A stretch of 64,000 bases of DNA from Sinohyriopsis cumingii (GCA_028554795.2 CM068827.1:137648268-137712267), one strand, 5' to 3'. Positions 19,733 through 35,328 are shown, counted from the stretch's first letter. The notes: generated by a model not told the origin, from the sequence alone. A program made the numbers and translations.

Positions 19733-22639
19733 TCAGACATACAAGGCGTTGTCAAAATCGATGTGCCGCATAATTCATAGCTAAATTCGTCTTGAATAAC
19801 TGTATATATGATGTATCATTACCACAGTAAAGGGTAAATCGTTTCACGATATGATTCTTTCATTGGCAGTTTTGAATTTCATAAAAAAACATAAAATCTA
19901 CTGAAAACTTCATTTGTTTTTCAAAATGATACAAAAATGAGTCTTCTGCGTGTATGTAAACACTTATTAGTAAGCACTTTTAGGATACGAATAAAGGTCA
20001 GTGGCGTAGAAAAAGCCCAACCAAGACCCACATCTTTCTAAAGGCGTGGGAGGGGTAGGGATCCAGGTGAAGCGTGGGCCCAAAATTCCCATGGGGACTC
20101 GAGATTAAGTTCTGACTGGGGGGGGGTATAATTTATTGCTGTGCTAGAACAGCTATACAAGAAGCACTGTTTTAAAATTATAAATGAAGCCATATTATAG
20201 GCAGTTTTAAATGGATTCATTGCGCCTTTCGTAAATCTTGTCGGAACAAAATTTAGATATATATTGCATATCGGTGTTATGCATGTATTTTTCGCGTGTA
20301 ACGAAGTAGTTTGCAGTATTTCTTCCAGTTGTCGAAAGATTTGAACATACGAATTCTTCCATCACTGAGCCACCTAATGGTAATTCATATTGCTATTCAA
20401 GGTGAGCCTTACAATAACTGACGAAAGAAGCGCACAAACATAAGCTTTTATCAACGAAGGTGACTTAGTCATAGTGGAAGGGGATGCTGGGTTTTAAAAT
20501 TTAAGTACAGACTCCTTTTTTTGTACGCAACGACAATGCTCATGTAAGGGTCACACAATTTATGCTTCTTCAACCTAATGTTCGACATGTCGTTGATAGA
20601 AGGATTAGCTCGCACACGGCAGTCATAAGAGTTTAGCCAATGTTGTTATTGTTTTGTTGCTGTAACTATTATTATTATTATTATTATTATTATCTCTTGA
20701 TTCATATAAACCTGTGTCACCTAGTTTACAAAAGCATTTTGCATTGCTCAGAAGACCAATCCAGTAACTATATTCTGACCTGTAGATGTTATTTTCATTA
20801 CTGTACTCGTATCGAAGTATCCCAAATAATGTATTTTAACTTTACAATCATTTAACGGCCGTGATTGTTATTGATCCAAGGTATTATTCTAAAATAATTG
20901 CAATATATGACCGCTACGTTTGGTGATTTATCATTTCTAGGTGTGGTAATTTCGATATATTGATAAGAGCTAAATAAAGGAAAAAGTTCGTTTCAATCAA
21001 ACTATTGGATTGTCAACCGATGCTTTTTTTAAACACAATATCCTTTTCTGCAAATGATACTTAATAAATAATCTCTTAAATTGTAGTGTTCCATGCGGTC
21101 TTCCTCTTGTTTCCCCTTTCATTCAGAAACGATAAATATACAATGTGTAATGGTAGTTCAGAAACTATAGCGTATTGATTAGTTCAATTTGGATTAATCT
21201 GCCTGCAAACCGTGACAATATTTATGACGCAAATTCCGGTGTTTGTAGTAGTCTATAAATATATTGATGAACGTTTCTTGGTAAAAGACAAAAGTGGCAC
21301 ACACAAACCTGAGAAGGAAAAAATAAATAAATAAAATTAAAAACAGAAATCAGGGTAAATAAATTATGTTATCTCATAATCTGCTCCCTGCATTCTTTTA
21401 ATAAGAATTATGTGGCCTGATATTGTGTCTTTTTCTTTCAGAGAATTTCCTTTCTTCAACAATTCATCTTGCTCCCATAAATGAAACTTTAAAGCTGCAT
21501 ATATAGATAATATCCAATATATTCCGTGATGAGCTAATCAAAATTTGATTTCATTACAAGATCATACAGGACGCACTGTTTAGTACAAAATTGCAATTAT
21601 AGCTTCTAGCATTATAATGGTGTTGGCATGAGATTCTAAGGAAAATACTAGATAAACATGTCTGACCACTGTTGCTCACAATGTAGTACATATTTGTTTA
21701 ACTCTGGATTCCATATTTGCTATAACAGACTGATTCAAAACATATTTTATAAAATGATTAGCTTTATTTTTGTACAAATATAAGTTGTTGTTCTTTTTCT
21801 AATACTAAGTCCAGAAAACGAAGAGGAATAATCATAATTTAAATAGCATTGAACCAATGCAGTGCACTGAGATTTTACTTTCAATTTTCCATTTGAAAAC
21901 ACTACATTGTTTACAATGAAATCTAAACCTTTCTTGGAACATCTTCACAATACCATTTGCCATTGCCAAACTTAACTACTTTGCTGATGTTTGTAACGAG
22001 ATGGCATAATCATGGCACTCAACAATGAATCATTCATCTTTGCAGGTTCGTATTTTTAATCGCAAAGGAATACATTGTTTTACCAAAATGACAAATTAAT
22101 TACATAACTGAAGTCTTTATCCCACAGTTCGAATCGATGCTCGCCGCCATTTCAATTGTATAAAAAAGGAAGAGAAGGCACCCCACAGGTTACAGCAAAG
22201 GGTTCAGATATTGTATCATTAGCATTAATTTTCCTCCTTCTCCTCACTCCCGAGCGAAACAAACTACAAATCACACATTAATGAGACTCAAATATATTTC
22301 ACATCTTTGTGTTTTGTTGTTTCTATTTTCGCAGTGGTATCATTTCAAAATCCACAGCTCTAAGCCGTAGGTCAGTGTCACGGAATTGTATAAATTCTTT
22401 CATTTATTAAATAAATGTACTCGGGTTTCGTTTTTTGTGTACAACGATGCCCAAGGTGACTTATGTATATTGTACAATATTTCGAAATAGTGGGTTCGGT
22501 TCATCCTATGCCGCACTTGCGAAGTGTTTTCAGTAGGGAAACACCGAATGCGTCCAGCGCACAGACAATGTATGACGACTTCGTCCGTGTATAAATGCCT
22601 CACCGTAAGATTAAATCTTCATATTATGGAACGTCTTGT
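19733..22639. other. No gene; unique AT-rich sequence
   Basis: Holds a G9 run (20118-20126) and a (TTA)n run at about 20662-20692. No reading frame exceeds chance expectation and no repeat was matched. Confidence 0.45.
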
Positions 22640-23785
22640 CAGTGAGCAGTCCACTTAAAGACTTGCACATTTTTTCAGTACAACACAGCCTAAGCAAGCA
22701 AGTGGGAGCATGTGAAACGGTGTACTACAAAGGAAACTACTCTGAACGAATATGGACTAGGATATAAGACGATGGAAATATAATTAACACTACACTAAAA
22801 TGAACACGGACTAGGATTCAAGACAACGGATACAGGAATTATGATACTGGTACTCATTCTTGTGGGGTGGAGTCTTGCGACTATTCTCGCGATTGATTAG
22901 CGTCTCGCGATTATTCTTGCGATAGACACTACTTAACCGTGAACGGTACGTAGTATGAATCATACTATTTAAACAGTATATTACAATTTACAGATGAATA
23001 CAACTCGATATAAATATCGAAACAGGAAACGACTCGGAATGAACATCGACTAGAATAAAGGATAAAGGACGTTTCATATTTCTAAGGAAATGTATGTAAA
23101 GGTGTACTACCATAGAAATGACTGAATGTACAGGGTTTTTATTCAATAGCGGATTACAAGATGTAGAACTGAATAACTAATCGAGGGATACAACTCAATA
23201 ATAAACTAACAGTATAAAAGGATGTATACAATAAGTTTACTATAATACTAGAAATGAATGCAAGTTGAAGATACAACTTGAAAACACAATTATCACTATA
23301 TTCTGATGTGTATGACAATATTCAGATAACGAAATGCAAACATTTTTAATGGACGAACATACAGATTTACAAGCTTCTCTACTTCCTTTACTAGTTACTG
23401 ATCAACTCACTCCAACATTTTTGATATTTGCAAACATGCAAACACCATACAAAATAACTTCAAGATATCGTATTAGAATTAGCATTAGAATTATTTTAAA
23501 GTTTCGTAATGTTCTCAACAGAAAAGATATGCTACCAAATTGCCATAACATGTATCATGAATTTAACAAGTGGACCATAACACAAAGAGGCAATTTGCCA
23601 GAATTTTCTCTAATTTTAGACAAACCACAAACAAGAAACTTGTACACAAGAAACATTATTTACATATTTACTAATATGTACTTAAGAAATGCATTCAAAC
23701 ATGTAACACACTATCGCGGAATGCTGTAACTTAAACATTATTTAACCACATGTTATCAAGAAATTATATATAATTTGAACTTCTT
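22640..23785 (+). other. A-rich block with weak internal repeats and one 131-codon open frame
   Basis: Three loose copies of a motif like GAACGAATATGGACTAGGAT / GAACACGGACTAGGATTC / GAACATCGACTAGAATA occur near 22745, 22800 and 23040. An ATG-started open frame of 131 codons (23334-23729) follows. I recognise no domain in it. For DNA this AT-rich, one such frame in 64 kb is expected by chance, so I do not call it a gene. Confidence 0.2.
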
Positions 23786-23858
23786 GTAGAGAGAGAGAGA
23801 GATACTATTATCAATGCTATAACTTGAACTTCTTGAATTATTAATGGACATCAAACTT

Positions 23859-23913
23859 GCAGCACTTGTGCTAGCATGAGCAGCTGCTATCTCGTGCATG
23901 ACGTAAGTGCTGC
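23859..23913. other. Imperfect hairpin of about 55 nt
   Basis: GCAGCACTT pairs with AAGTGCTGC. Inside this, GCATGAG pairs with CTCGTGC (one G-T pair) around a 10-nt loop, with an asymmetric 6/7-nt internal loop between the stems. Its size is in the pre-miRNA range, but the internal loop is large. Confidence 0.3.
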
Positions 23914-24639
23914 ACGTGCATTAACTAATCAAATCAACTCTTAAGCTGACCGCGTGCGCTATGCAATCCAAGGTGACCATAAAATGAACTCAGTTAAGTA
24001 TTTCCTTACTTCTCTTTATACAAAACAAATACATAATACTTAATTCTCCTGTACTTAACCTAAGCTGCTTCCAAAAAAATTAAATTGAATATAGGTAAAT
24101 AATAACTCAAAATAAGTTTGATCTTTACTAGCCAGTCGGAACAGAAATACAAAGGATAAAATCGAAATTTATAAAAATAATTATACAATAAAAGACATAT
24201 GGCAGGAAAACTACAAAAACATATAAAAACCCTTTAATTTTAGACACGATGTAAATCTGAGAGGGACCACACCAATAAATTTAAGGACTTGCTCATCTTC
24301 AGCTGTAGAGGTATGTGAATTATTATTTTCTTGTGTATAAGTTATAACTATTGTACTACCACGTTTATTTTTGTTTATTTGCCATGTAGTTTCTGTTTAC
24401 GTAGTATAATGCAAATATTTTCTATTCTGGTTTGTGACCTGGCAAGGGGTTTATATTAACAATATAAAGCTGCATTTTTAAGAAACGTTTAGTACCTTAG
24501 GATTCTTGTCGGGCACGCTTAGGTTTACTTCTGAACCTGTTTGTTGTTGTATAAGTATTGTGCCGATAATGTAATCTGTATAACTTAACGTACATAATGT
24601 CTTTACGTTTTATCGTATATGGCCGTGTCATGCATAGTA

Positions 24640-25440
24640 CACGATGTTAGATGTATTTTCAGCTGACAAGAGTGGTCGGAGTGAACCGAGTGACCGGAGC
24701 GATCCGAGTTATCGGAGTGATCGGAGTCGACGTGGTACCAGCTGCAGAGCTAACCATAGAAAACGACCATATCAGCTGTGAAACTGAATCATAGCAGCCG
24801 TAGAGCTGAACAGACAGTGTTGCTGGTTGAATAGCAGGTGATCGGGCGATGCTAACAGAGATTGATGGGCGCTGATTGCTTGATTGGCCAACCTGGAATA
24901 ATGACGGCTTGATTGGCCACTGTGACTGGTAGCCGAGTGTGCTGGTGACGGAGTGTGTAACTCCATAAATGTAATCTTTTAGCCGTGGGCTCATTTTTTG
25001 GAGTTTGTAAAACCCAGTGTGTTTTTAAGACTGTAAGGAAAATTTGTATATATGTCCCTTTTGTTTGCATAATTTCACTATTTGAGTGAATACATTTTAC
25101 TATACGAGCAAAATACATTTGTTGTACTATTTGAGTAAGACACATCAACCACTTTGTTGTGAAATCACTGTGAATCATTCATCCCTTGTCCTTGTACTGT
25201 ATATGGTCATTTATTTGTATTTTCATTATTAAGTCCGTGCGTTTTATGTTAATTGATCCAATATTTGGATGATATACACGCACGTAGTAATTATAAGTAA
25301 TTGCTCATTAAGTCGTTCGTTATTAAACATTGTATTTGTATCAACATCAAAAGTGTTCTGTTGTAAATCGGAAATCCCACCGGGTTATCTTGATACAGTC
25401 TGTGTTTTATGGTACGCAGCACTCAACAGTCCCTAAATGT
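24640..25440. repeat. Possible LTR or transcribed retroelement fragment, with 9-bp microrepeats
   Basis: This block is more GC-rich at its start than its surroundings. It contains about seven 9-bp repeats of the type GGAGTGACC/GATCGGAGT (24668-24730), then an AT-rich stretch with ATTAAACATTGTATTTGTATC and ending near CACCGGGTTATC. The layout (GC-rich start, polyadenylation-like signal near the end) recalls an LTR, but no paired LTR, primer site or clear ends were seen. Confidence 0.2.
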
Positions 25441-26670
25441 TTTACACTAGTAATGTCATGCTCTTATTAATAATCGCTTATACGCGAGATTATCGTAAGA
25501 TATAATCATATTATTATTCATGATTGATGAAACAAAAAAGCTAAAGTCCCGTGAATACGTTTCATTATGACGAATGTACCTTCTAAGTTTTTAAATACTC
25601 TGTTTGGATACAGAAGAATATATTGAGTTATGTCACATCATCATATGTTTTAATGTGTTTTAATTTTCAGTTTAAATTCTGTAGCTATTCTGTCTCAATC
25701 CGCAATTTCCTTTCGTTGTTACAAACTCAAATTTACCACCTAATGTTTCAGAAACGCTGAGTGTTTACAGGATACAGTATTCAGTGCCTATTTGTCTGAT
25801 GACCAATTAGTAATGGGTTTACGAAATATTTGTATATAGAGAAAAAAAGACATATGTTTAACATGTACATTTATCTTCTGTTAAATAGCGCATTGCTTTG
25901 CTTCGATAGTCCTAACTTTTGATGGTGTTTATTAATTTGTTCTTGCGGCCCTGCTACTATGAATAGTACATATTAGTCAAAATGAAAAATGGTTTGCACA
26001 ATAATTAATAAGCCAGTTGAAAACTGAACAAAACCGTGCCCACATTTATACCTAAAATAACTTAATTATTCATGGCTCTTGCATGTAACAGTTTTGACAA
26101 TGCAATATACAGAATGTACACAGATCTGAACAAAGGATGCAGTTGTTTCAGGCGGCATCACTGCAACATCATACAAAGAGCAAAAATGACACAAAGAATG
26201 CACCATTATTTGTAATACATCACTGACGATTTGCAAGGCATTTGACGTTGCAATTATTGCAAGAAGCGACACAGTTATAATGGTAAAAGAAACACGCACG
26301 AGAATAAATTCTAATGAGCTATTCCACTCGGTATTAAATTGTGTATAATTAGGCTATAGAGAATGTCACGTGCAATTTAAGATTCTCATTAGATTTTTAT
26401 AAGGCATACCTATTTTTTTAGCGAAAAGTTTTGCAAGCTACATGATACTACTATTTTCCTATACCTCGTAATGTATTTTACTTTAATGTGATGGTTGACA
26501 TAATTGCTTTGATCGCGTGCTGTTCATTAAATATGCGTAGCTTCGCCGCTTCGCTTTCTTGCTCTAGCCGTGTTTGTAATTCGTAGATGATGTGCTTGAA
26601 CAGCCTGGGCAATGCATTTTCTCAGTAAGCGTATATTCAGAAATCTTTTAAGCAACCTTTAAAGCAAGAC
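25441..26670. other. No feature recognised
   Basis: AT-rich sequence with short chance reading frames only. Confidence 0.5.
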
Positions 26671-26674
26671 AAAA

Positions 26675-27105
26675 CTTAATCAGGTTATATGAACATCAAT
26701 ATTGACGTTCATTGAGATTATATGAACATCCATGCTGACCCTGTGTCAGGTTATATGAACATCAATATTGACGTTCATTTAGATTATATGACCATCCATA
26801 CTGACGTTCATTTAGATTATATGACCATCCATACTGACGTTCATTTAGATTATATGACCATCCATACTGACGTTCATTGAGATTATATGAACATCCATGC
26901 TGACCCTGTGTCAGGTTATATGAACATCCATGCTGACTCTTAGGTTATGTCAATATCCATGCTGACCCTTAGTCACGTTATATAAACATCCATGCTGACG
27001 TTTATCCAGATTATATGAACAACCATGCAAACCTTAAATCAGACTTTATGAAAGTACATGCAAATCTCAGATCAGGTTACATAAACATTCATTCTGACGT
27101 TTAGT
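26675..27105 (+). repeat. 33-bp minisatellite (TTATATGAACATCCATGCTGAC)
   Basis: The unit GATTATATGACCATCCATAC followed by TGACGTTCATTTA has an exact 33-bp period at about 26780-26880. Diverged copies stand on both sides, about 12 in total, many with CATGCTGACCCT in place of CATACTGACGTT. Confidence 0.9.
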
Positions 27106-27126
27106 CTAATTTTGTTTGGCTCATTG

Positions 27127-27244
27127 TCCATGCATGCATACATGCATACATACATACATACATGCATGCATACATACATACATACACACATACACACATA
27201 CACACACAGACATACAGACATACATACATACATACATACATACA
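27127..27244 (+). repeat. (CATA)n / (TACA)n microsatellite
   Basis: Tetranucleotide run of CATA, CATG and CACA steps directly upstream of a SINE. A second TACA/CAGA run (about 27565-27665) follows the SINE. Confidence 0.95.
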
Positions 27245-27560
27245 ACCGCTCCGGTGGCCTAGTGGTTAGAGCGTCCGCCTCGGATGCGGGAGGTCGTGGG
27301 TTCGATCCCCGGCCGAGTCATACCAGAGACTTAAAAAATGGTACTAACAGCTGCCTCGCTTGGCGTTCAGCATTAAGAGGTTAGTGTTAGGACTGGTCGG
27401 CCTGGTGTCAGGACAATGTGACTGGGTGGGACATCATGCTTCATGTCTGCGGCATGATGCCCCAGTGCTAGACATCACTATAAACTGCCACATTGCAGAC
27501 ATCGTAGCGATATGACTGAAAAATTGTTAAAGCTACGTTAAAAATCAATATCACATCACA
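27245..27560 (+). mobile_element. SINE family S, copy 4 (best-preserved)
   Basis: Intact A box (GGCCTAGTGGTTAGAGCG) and B box (GGTTCGATCCC), then GGTACTAACAGCTGCCTCGC, GGACTGGTCGGCCTGG, TGTCAGGACAATGTGACTGGG, TCTGCGGCATGATGCC, GACATCACTATAAACTGCC and the end AGCTACGTTAAAAATC. It appears the closest to a consensus among the six copies. It sits between TACA microsatellites, so a target duplication cannot be defined. Confidence 0.93.
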
Positions 27561-27665
27561 TCACATTACATACATACATACATACACAGAGACACACAGA
27601 CATACATACATACATACATACACACACAGAGAGACACACAGACAGACATTTACAGACAGACAGAC

Positions 27666-27864
27666 ATTTACACAGACAGATTCAAGTAGATATCTGATAT
27701 AAATCAGAAGCACAATAACCAAAACAAAAAGTAAATGAAAAAATTACAATTGCGTTTGCAACTTTATGTTGCAAACGCAATTGTAATTTTTTCATTTACT
27801 TTTTGTTTTGGTTATTGTGCTTCTGATTTATATCAGATATCTACTTGAATCTGTCTGTGTAAAT
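27666..27864. repeat. Perfect 97-bp inverted repeat with a 5-nt loop
   Basis: Left arm 27666-27762, loop TTTAT at 27763-27767, right arm 27768-27864. I checked every pair from the loop (GCAAC/GTTGC) outward to the ends (ATTTACAC..GTGTAAAT) and found no mismatch. Only at 27665/27865 does pairing fail. The left arm runs out of CAGACAGACATTTACA microsatellite DNA. No coding content. It could be a very recent inverted duplication, a cruciform-forming locus, or a fold-back artefact of sequencing or assembly. Confidence 0.97.
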
Positions 27865-28539
27865 TTGCAAATTATGTATTGCTTAGAATTAGGCTATGAC
27901 TGACTAGAAGCCATGATTTTCTAAATAAATAAGTAAAGCTACCATTCAGAACTTGTTTCTATCACTCATCAAAAACCTACCTGAAATTCTCTAAATTTTA
28001 ATTTCCATAGGAACGTTTCGTCCTGAGTGGTAACCACAAATGTATTGTTTACTAGAGAAGAATTGAGAGTAACCAAAAATGACGATTAAATATTTATTGT
28101 AATGGGAAGAACATGTTATTGATTCTACGAACGAAACCTGATATTTTAATTATCCCAGTGTAACAGCAACTGAATGTTTTGCAAAAGTTGCAGTTTTCAA
28201 ATGCGAATTCGGTACTTAGTTTCTTTTCTGCAGAGTAAAATATACTGCATTATATATTGGAAAAATATCGATATGTTGCATGGTACAGTAATTTGAATGA
28301 CACTGCATTGGATATGCGATTCAGCTTCTTTCAGCTAGAACAAACATAACGTTTCGCATGGGAAATCACACTGTCAGAAAGAATAAACAAAACAACACAC
28401 AGCAGCGTTACTACAAGTGTTGATGAATAGAGACTCAAATATTGCATGGACGTATTTTACCTTTGATTCTGAGTAATGTGTAGGCTTGCAAATTTACGTT
28501 TATACGCAGCGCTACGACAGAAGACCGGACAAAGCCATC
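27865..28539. other. No feature recognised
   Basis: AT-rich sequence between the palindrome and the next tandem repeat. Confidence 0.5.
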
Positions 28540-28715
28540 CATGATTAGCAATGACAGGAGACGGTGTCTTGAGGTACGATTAGCAATGACAGGAGTCGGT
28601 GGCTTGATGCACGATTAGCAATGACATGAGTCGGTGTCTTGATGCACGATTAGCAATGACAGGAGTCGGTGTCTTGAGGCAAAATTAGCAATGACAGGAG
28701 TCAGTGTATTGAGGT
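28540..28715 (+). repeat. 35-bp tandem repeat, 5 copies
   Basis: The unit ATTAGCAATGACAGGAGTC then GGTGTCTTGATGCACG has a 35-bp period. Single-base variants: GACATGAG, GGAGACGG, GTATTGAGG. Confidence 0.93.
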
Positions 28716-31700
<2,985 letters not shown>

Positions 31701-31701
31701 G

Positions 31702-31757
31702 GTTGTTGTTGTTGTGGGGTTTAACGCCATATTTCAGCACACGATAGGCTATGCAAG
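31702..31757 (-). mobile_element. 3' fragment of the Leu/Ser-headed SINE
   Basis: The reverse complement reads CATAGCCTATCGTGTGCTGA, then AATATGGCGTTAAACCCC and AACAACAACA. This matches the 3' end of the SINE at 8980-9226. The head is absent, as expected from 5' truncation at reverse transcription. Confidence 0.8.
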
Positions 31758-33776
31758 TGAAAAAGTTTCTGTATAAGCCGTGTGATTGATTGTGAAGGTG
31801 ACTTTCAATTTAAGTTTATTTTATGACAATGCAGGCAAATGTAAGCCATTTTTCATTTTTATTGTAATTCAGGTTTGTCATATCCTGTCGCAAGCTATAT
31901 GCTGATTTGACAATGAATTGCTGGAATAGGAACGCAGCCGGTTTTTGCAATATTTTCTAACGACCATTATTTTATGGAAAAGATGGAATTCAATTTGCAT
32001 AAGCCTTGTGCAATTCAACTCGATCTAATTTAGAAGGATAAGGCCTATTGTAGTTAATAGTGGTCACGTACCTAGTGACACTGGCACGTAAAATGCGTTA
32101 TCTGGATTCATTTAAGAAAGAATTAATGTCTTGGAAAGCAGTTGAGCTATATGGTCTTTATTCGACATGAATTATCTGTTGTGGATCTTCCACGTATGCT
32201 TTTGATGAATACGCATTGATTTTGCAGAATACCGTCCGATAATTTTAGACCCAACATGTTTACCTGACAACACGGCAAGCAATGGTACCACCTATAATAA
32301 CGTCTTCAGTAGCTTATTGACCTCAGCATGACCTGGTACTAAGTAAGATCGAATAAGAAGGTTGAGATTTCATAATAGGTTCGTGGTTGTTGCAAATAAA
32401 CAAACAAACTTTAATGACATGTTTATTTCAGATAGAGCAAACAAAGGTTGTGACTCGAGGATCACATGGGATATAAACATTCCGATCGGAAGAAATGAGA
32501 TTTGCTTCGTTAAGTTTATTTCTGAGCTCATCGCAAATAATTCATTAGACGTTAAAAATATGCCAGCATAAAGGATGTAGTGAGAATTGTCTGTGTTCCA
32601 CCTAATTATCCCACACTTTTTTTCCGTTTTTTTTTCTTATGCACAAATGAAGTACTTTATCTGGCCGTTAGCAAACTGTTGTACATGGCAAGTACGAAAG
32701 ATTTACCTAACATTATCGCAACTTCCTTCAAAATCATATTTAATCCGACCAATTTCATCCTGAATTCTTCTTGTTCTGTTATTATCATTTATTATCTGGG
32801 AATCCCGTCCATTTACGTACTGCCCTGACAATTATTTGTATAGATGTGGATTAATTAGCCATAAACATTGGAGGAGGTCTTCTACTACATATGAGATTTC
32901 CATTACACAATATCACATATCAATTAAAGATAACATTTAATAGGTGTAGAATACGTTAAGACAATAATGTTCTTATCAATTATGATCGGCTCCTTCAATG
33001 TTTTGCTTCATCTGCCCTCAGAGGCGTTCAGAAAATATTGTATATTATTTAAGGCTTTTGCAGATGAAAACAGCGATTCGTTATATAAAGTATATTGTTC
33101 AATCTGACAAAGACAAGATGACGATGCTTAGAGTCAAGCTATATATTCTGAGACTCCTCTAAGTTCGGTTTAAATTTCCTCCACTCTGTTTTACAAGAAG
33201 TCTGCCGCCATATGGCTCTGAAATCCTTAGCTAGTAAGTCTTAATTTGAAACAAAAACTGCACTTGTCTGTGCACTGTAGATATAATGCAGTTTCTCTGA
33301 GATTGTCTTTAGCTCTTTCGCACTCGTATAAAATTACGCACGTTGTAGTCTGGAAATAGTGAGAAATGAAGAAAGATGATGGATGGGTGGAATGATGGAT
33401 TTCAAACACACACACACACACACATTAAAGAGAGATTGAGAGATATACAAAATTGATGAGCAGAGAAAATAATGATTCATAAATTTAGCTGCTCGCATTT
33501 CTTACTTTAATTACATTTCAAATAGAAAGTTCGACCTTTCAGGGTAAGTACTAGACTCAACTGTGCCAAATTAGTGACGTAAAATGTATCCACTGTCTAA
33601 CGTATCTGCCCCATGTATGTATGTATGTATGTATGTATGTATGTTTTATCTATGTACATACAGAGGTTTTCGTTCAATTATTCATTCATTGATGCAACAG
33701 CGAGTTAAATATGAATCATGTACTGTATAAACTATATGCTTCCTTGCATAAGCCAATCAATGAAATTATATTCAGT

Positions 33777-33820
<44 letters not shown>

Positions 33821-34079
33821 TGACTGTTTTAATTTTATTCGTCGTAGACAACTAATACAAATCTAGAATATTACCCGTATGTATGAGTTTAAAATCAGCA
33901 GTATTATTAATAGAAGAAGTAAATATGTTTATTTAGGTAAAGGTTTTGGAATTTCCTTAATGAATTTTACAGGTTATTGTTTTTATTTTGTAAACATCAG
34001 GATCATTGTAGGTAATGTTTGTTTTTAAAAAAATAGAAAATGCTAGTCGTGACCTGAGGTCAAATAGAGAACTATATAC
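31758..34079. other. No gene; three microsatellites
   Basis: Contains (CA)n at about 33404-33423, (TGTA)n at about 33613-33643 and (CT)n at about 33780-33819. The remaining sequence has only chance-length reading frames. Confidence 0.5.
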
Positions 34080-34815
34080 TGTTACAAACCAGGGGTATTT
34101 GCTTTGACCGAGCGGTGTCACACCCTGGCGCAATTCCGCTAGAAGTCATAAGTTAAGAAGCTTCTGTTGTAAATTAGAAAACCTAACGTGTCCATTCTAT
34201 AAATAATTTTACTCTAATCAGTACATGACCACAGATCTCACAACATTCAAATTACCTATCAACCAGACATATGCATGGTTTCTCTTCATCAACTTTCCGT
34301 ACTATCAGCATTTCACTCCGTAAACCTATACAACTTCCCTTACACAGGGAACTATTTTTACTACGCCATCTTAGGCCAGTAAAATCATGGTTTCGAGCCA
34401 CATTTCGCCTGTAAATTTTCATTACATTTGCCACCATGGCGACATTAACGGTATCTGCCGACAATAAAGATGTCCCTTCTTGTTTATTCCATTGTGTAAT
34501 TTTCCAGTCTTTAACCATAAATGCTGCACCTGCAGTCACACAACCAATGTACACTACTAGATTTTAATAGGGACCATGGAACGACAAAGACACTAATGCC
34601 GCTCTGACCTGAATTCACCTAAAGTAAACCATAGCATCATGGAAACTCACTAAGACATCACTCCGTGACGTTAGCTCCTAGTAATTTGCTAATTATTTCA
34701 GGCTAAGAAATATTTCCACAGGACCTAATTCCAATCAAACAAGTAATCACAATAATCTAAAAATTCTTTAAAATGGGGCGCTGTAGCCAAATGCGCATAC
34801 TCCAAATTTATTACA
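34080..34815. mobile_element. LTR-like insertion, TG..CA ends, copy 2
   Basis: Same element as 12880-13636, about 736 bp, starting TGTTACAAACC and ending TTTATTACA. The flanks ATAC (34076-34079) and ATAT (34816-34819) may be a decayed 4-bp duplication. The two copies run collinear along their length, which fixes both boundaries. A 100-codon minus-strand frame here is not conserved in the other copy. Confidence 0.6.
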
Positions 34816-34821
34816 ATATAT

Positions 34822-35328
34822 TGTAACTGAGAGGGTTGTGTAGCTCCTGCTTTAATGTCTAGCACTTTCAAGTTGCATTTATTTGTGTCCATTTGGGATG
34901 AACTTTATTTCTTCAAATTATTGAATTCAAGTGATTAGTTTCTCTGGAAATACAAAAGTGTTCTGATAAAATAAATCTTGGATAAAGACATTCACTCGAA
35001 TTTACACTGAATTCAAAACCTGGAATTATATTACCGTGATACAATAAAAGATAGCTGACACATCAAAACTCTTTAAGCTATTAAATCACGTCATGACTTT
35101 CAGTTTTTGGATTTATTCTGGACTGAAGTTTTATTCGAGACTTTTAATTATTAGACTTGTGTCGGTTCTAATTCTTGGATTATTTTTGGATTTAATTCGC
35201 AATACCGTACGTTCTTTTTCTTATTTTCACTTTTTATTATAGGGAAATAAATTATTTTTTACGTTTTACAAAGCTTGTTGTCTTTCACTCTTTTCTGTTA
35301 TTTATTTTAAGAGCATATACTCGTAACA
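34822..35328 (+). mobile_element. LTR-like dispersed repeat, copy 3 (best-preserved)
   Basis: About 507 bp starting TGTAACTGAGAGGG and ending ATACTCGTAACA. These inverted TGTAAC/GTAACA-type ends are typical of Gypsy-like LTRs. Near the 3' end is GGGAAATAAATTATTTTTT (possible polyadenylation signal) followed by AAAGCTTGTTGTCTTTCAC. No primer-binding site or internal coding region follows, so it would be a solo LTR. It begins six bases after the previous element, so the two may share a history. Confidence 0.5.

Noticed and set aside
23334-23729. 131-codon ATG-started frame
   Set aside because: No domain or splice context is recognised. With stops at about 7 percent of codons in such AT-rich DNA, a frame of this length somewhere in 64 kb and six frames is expected.
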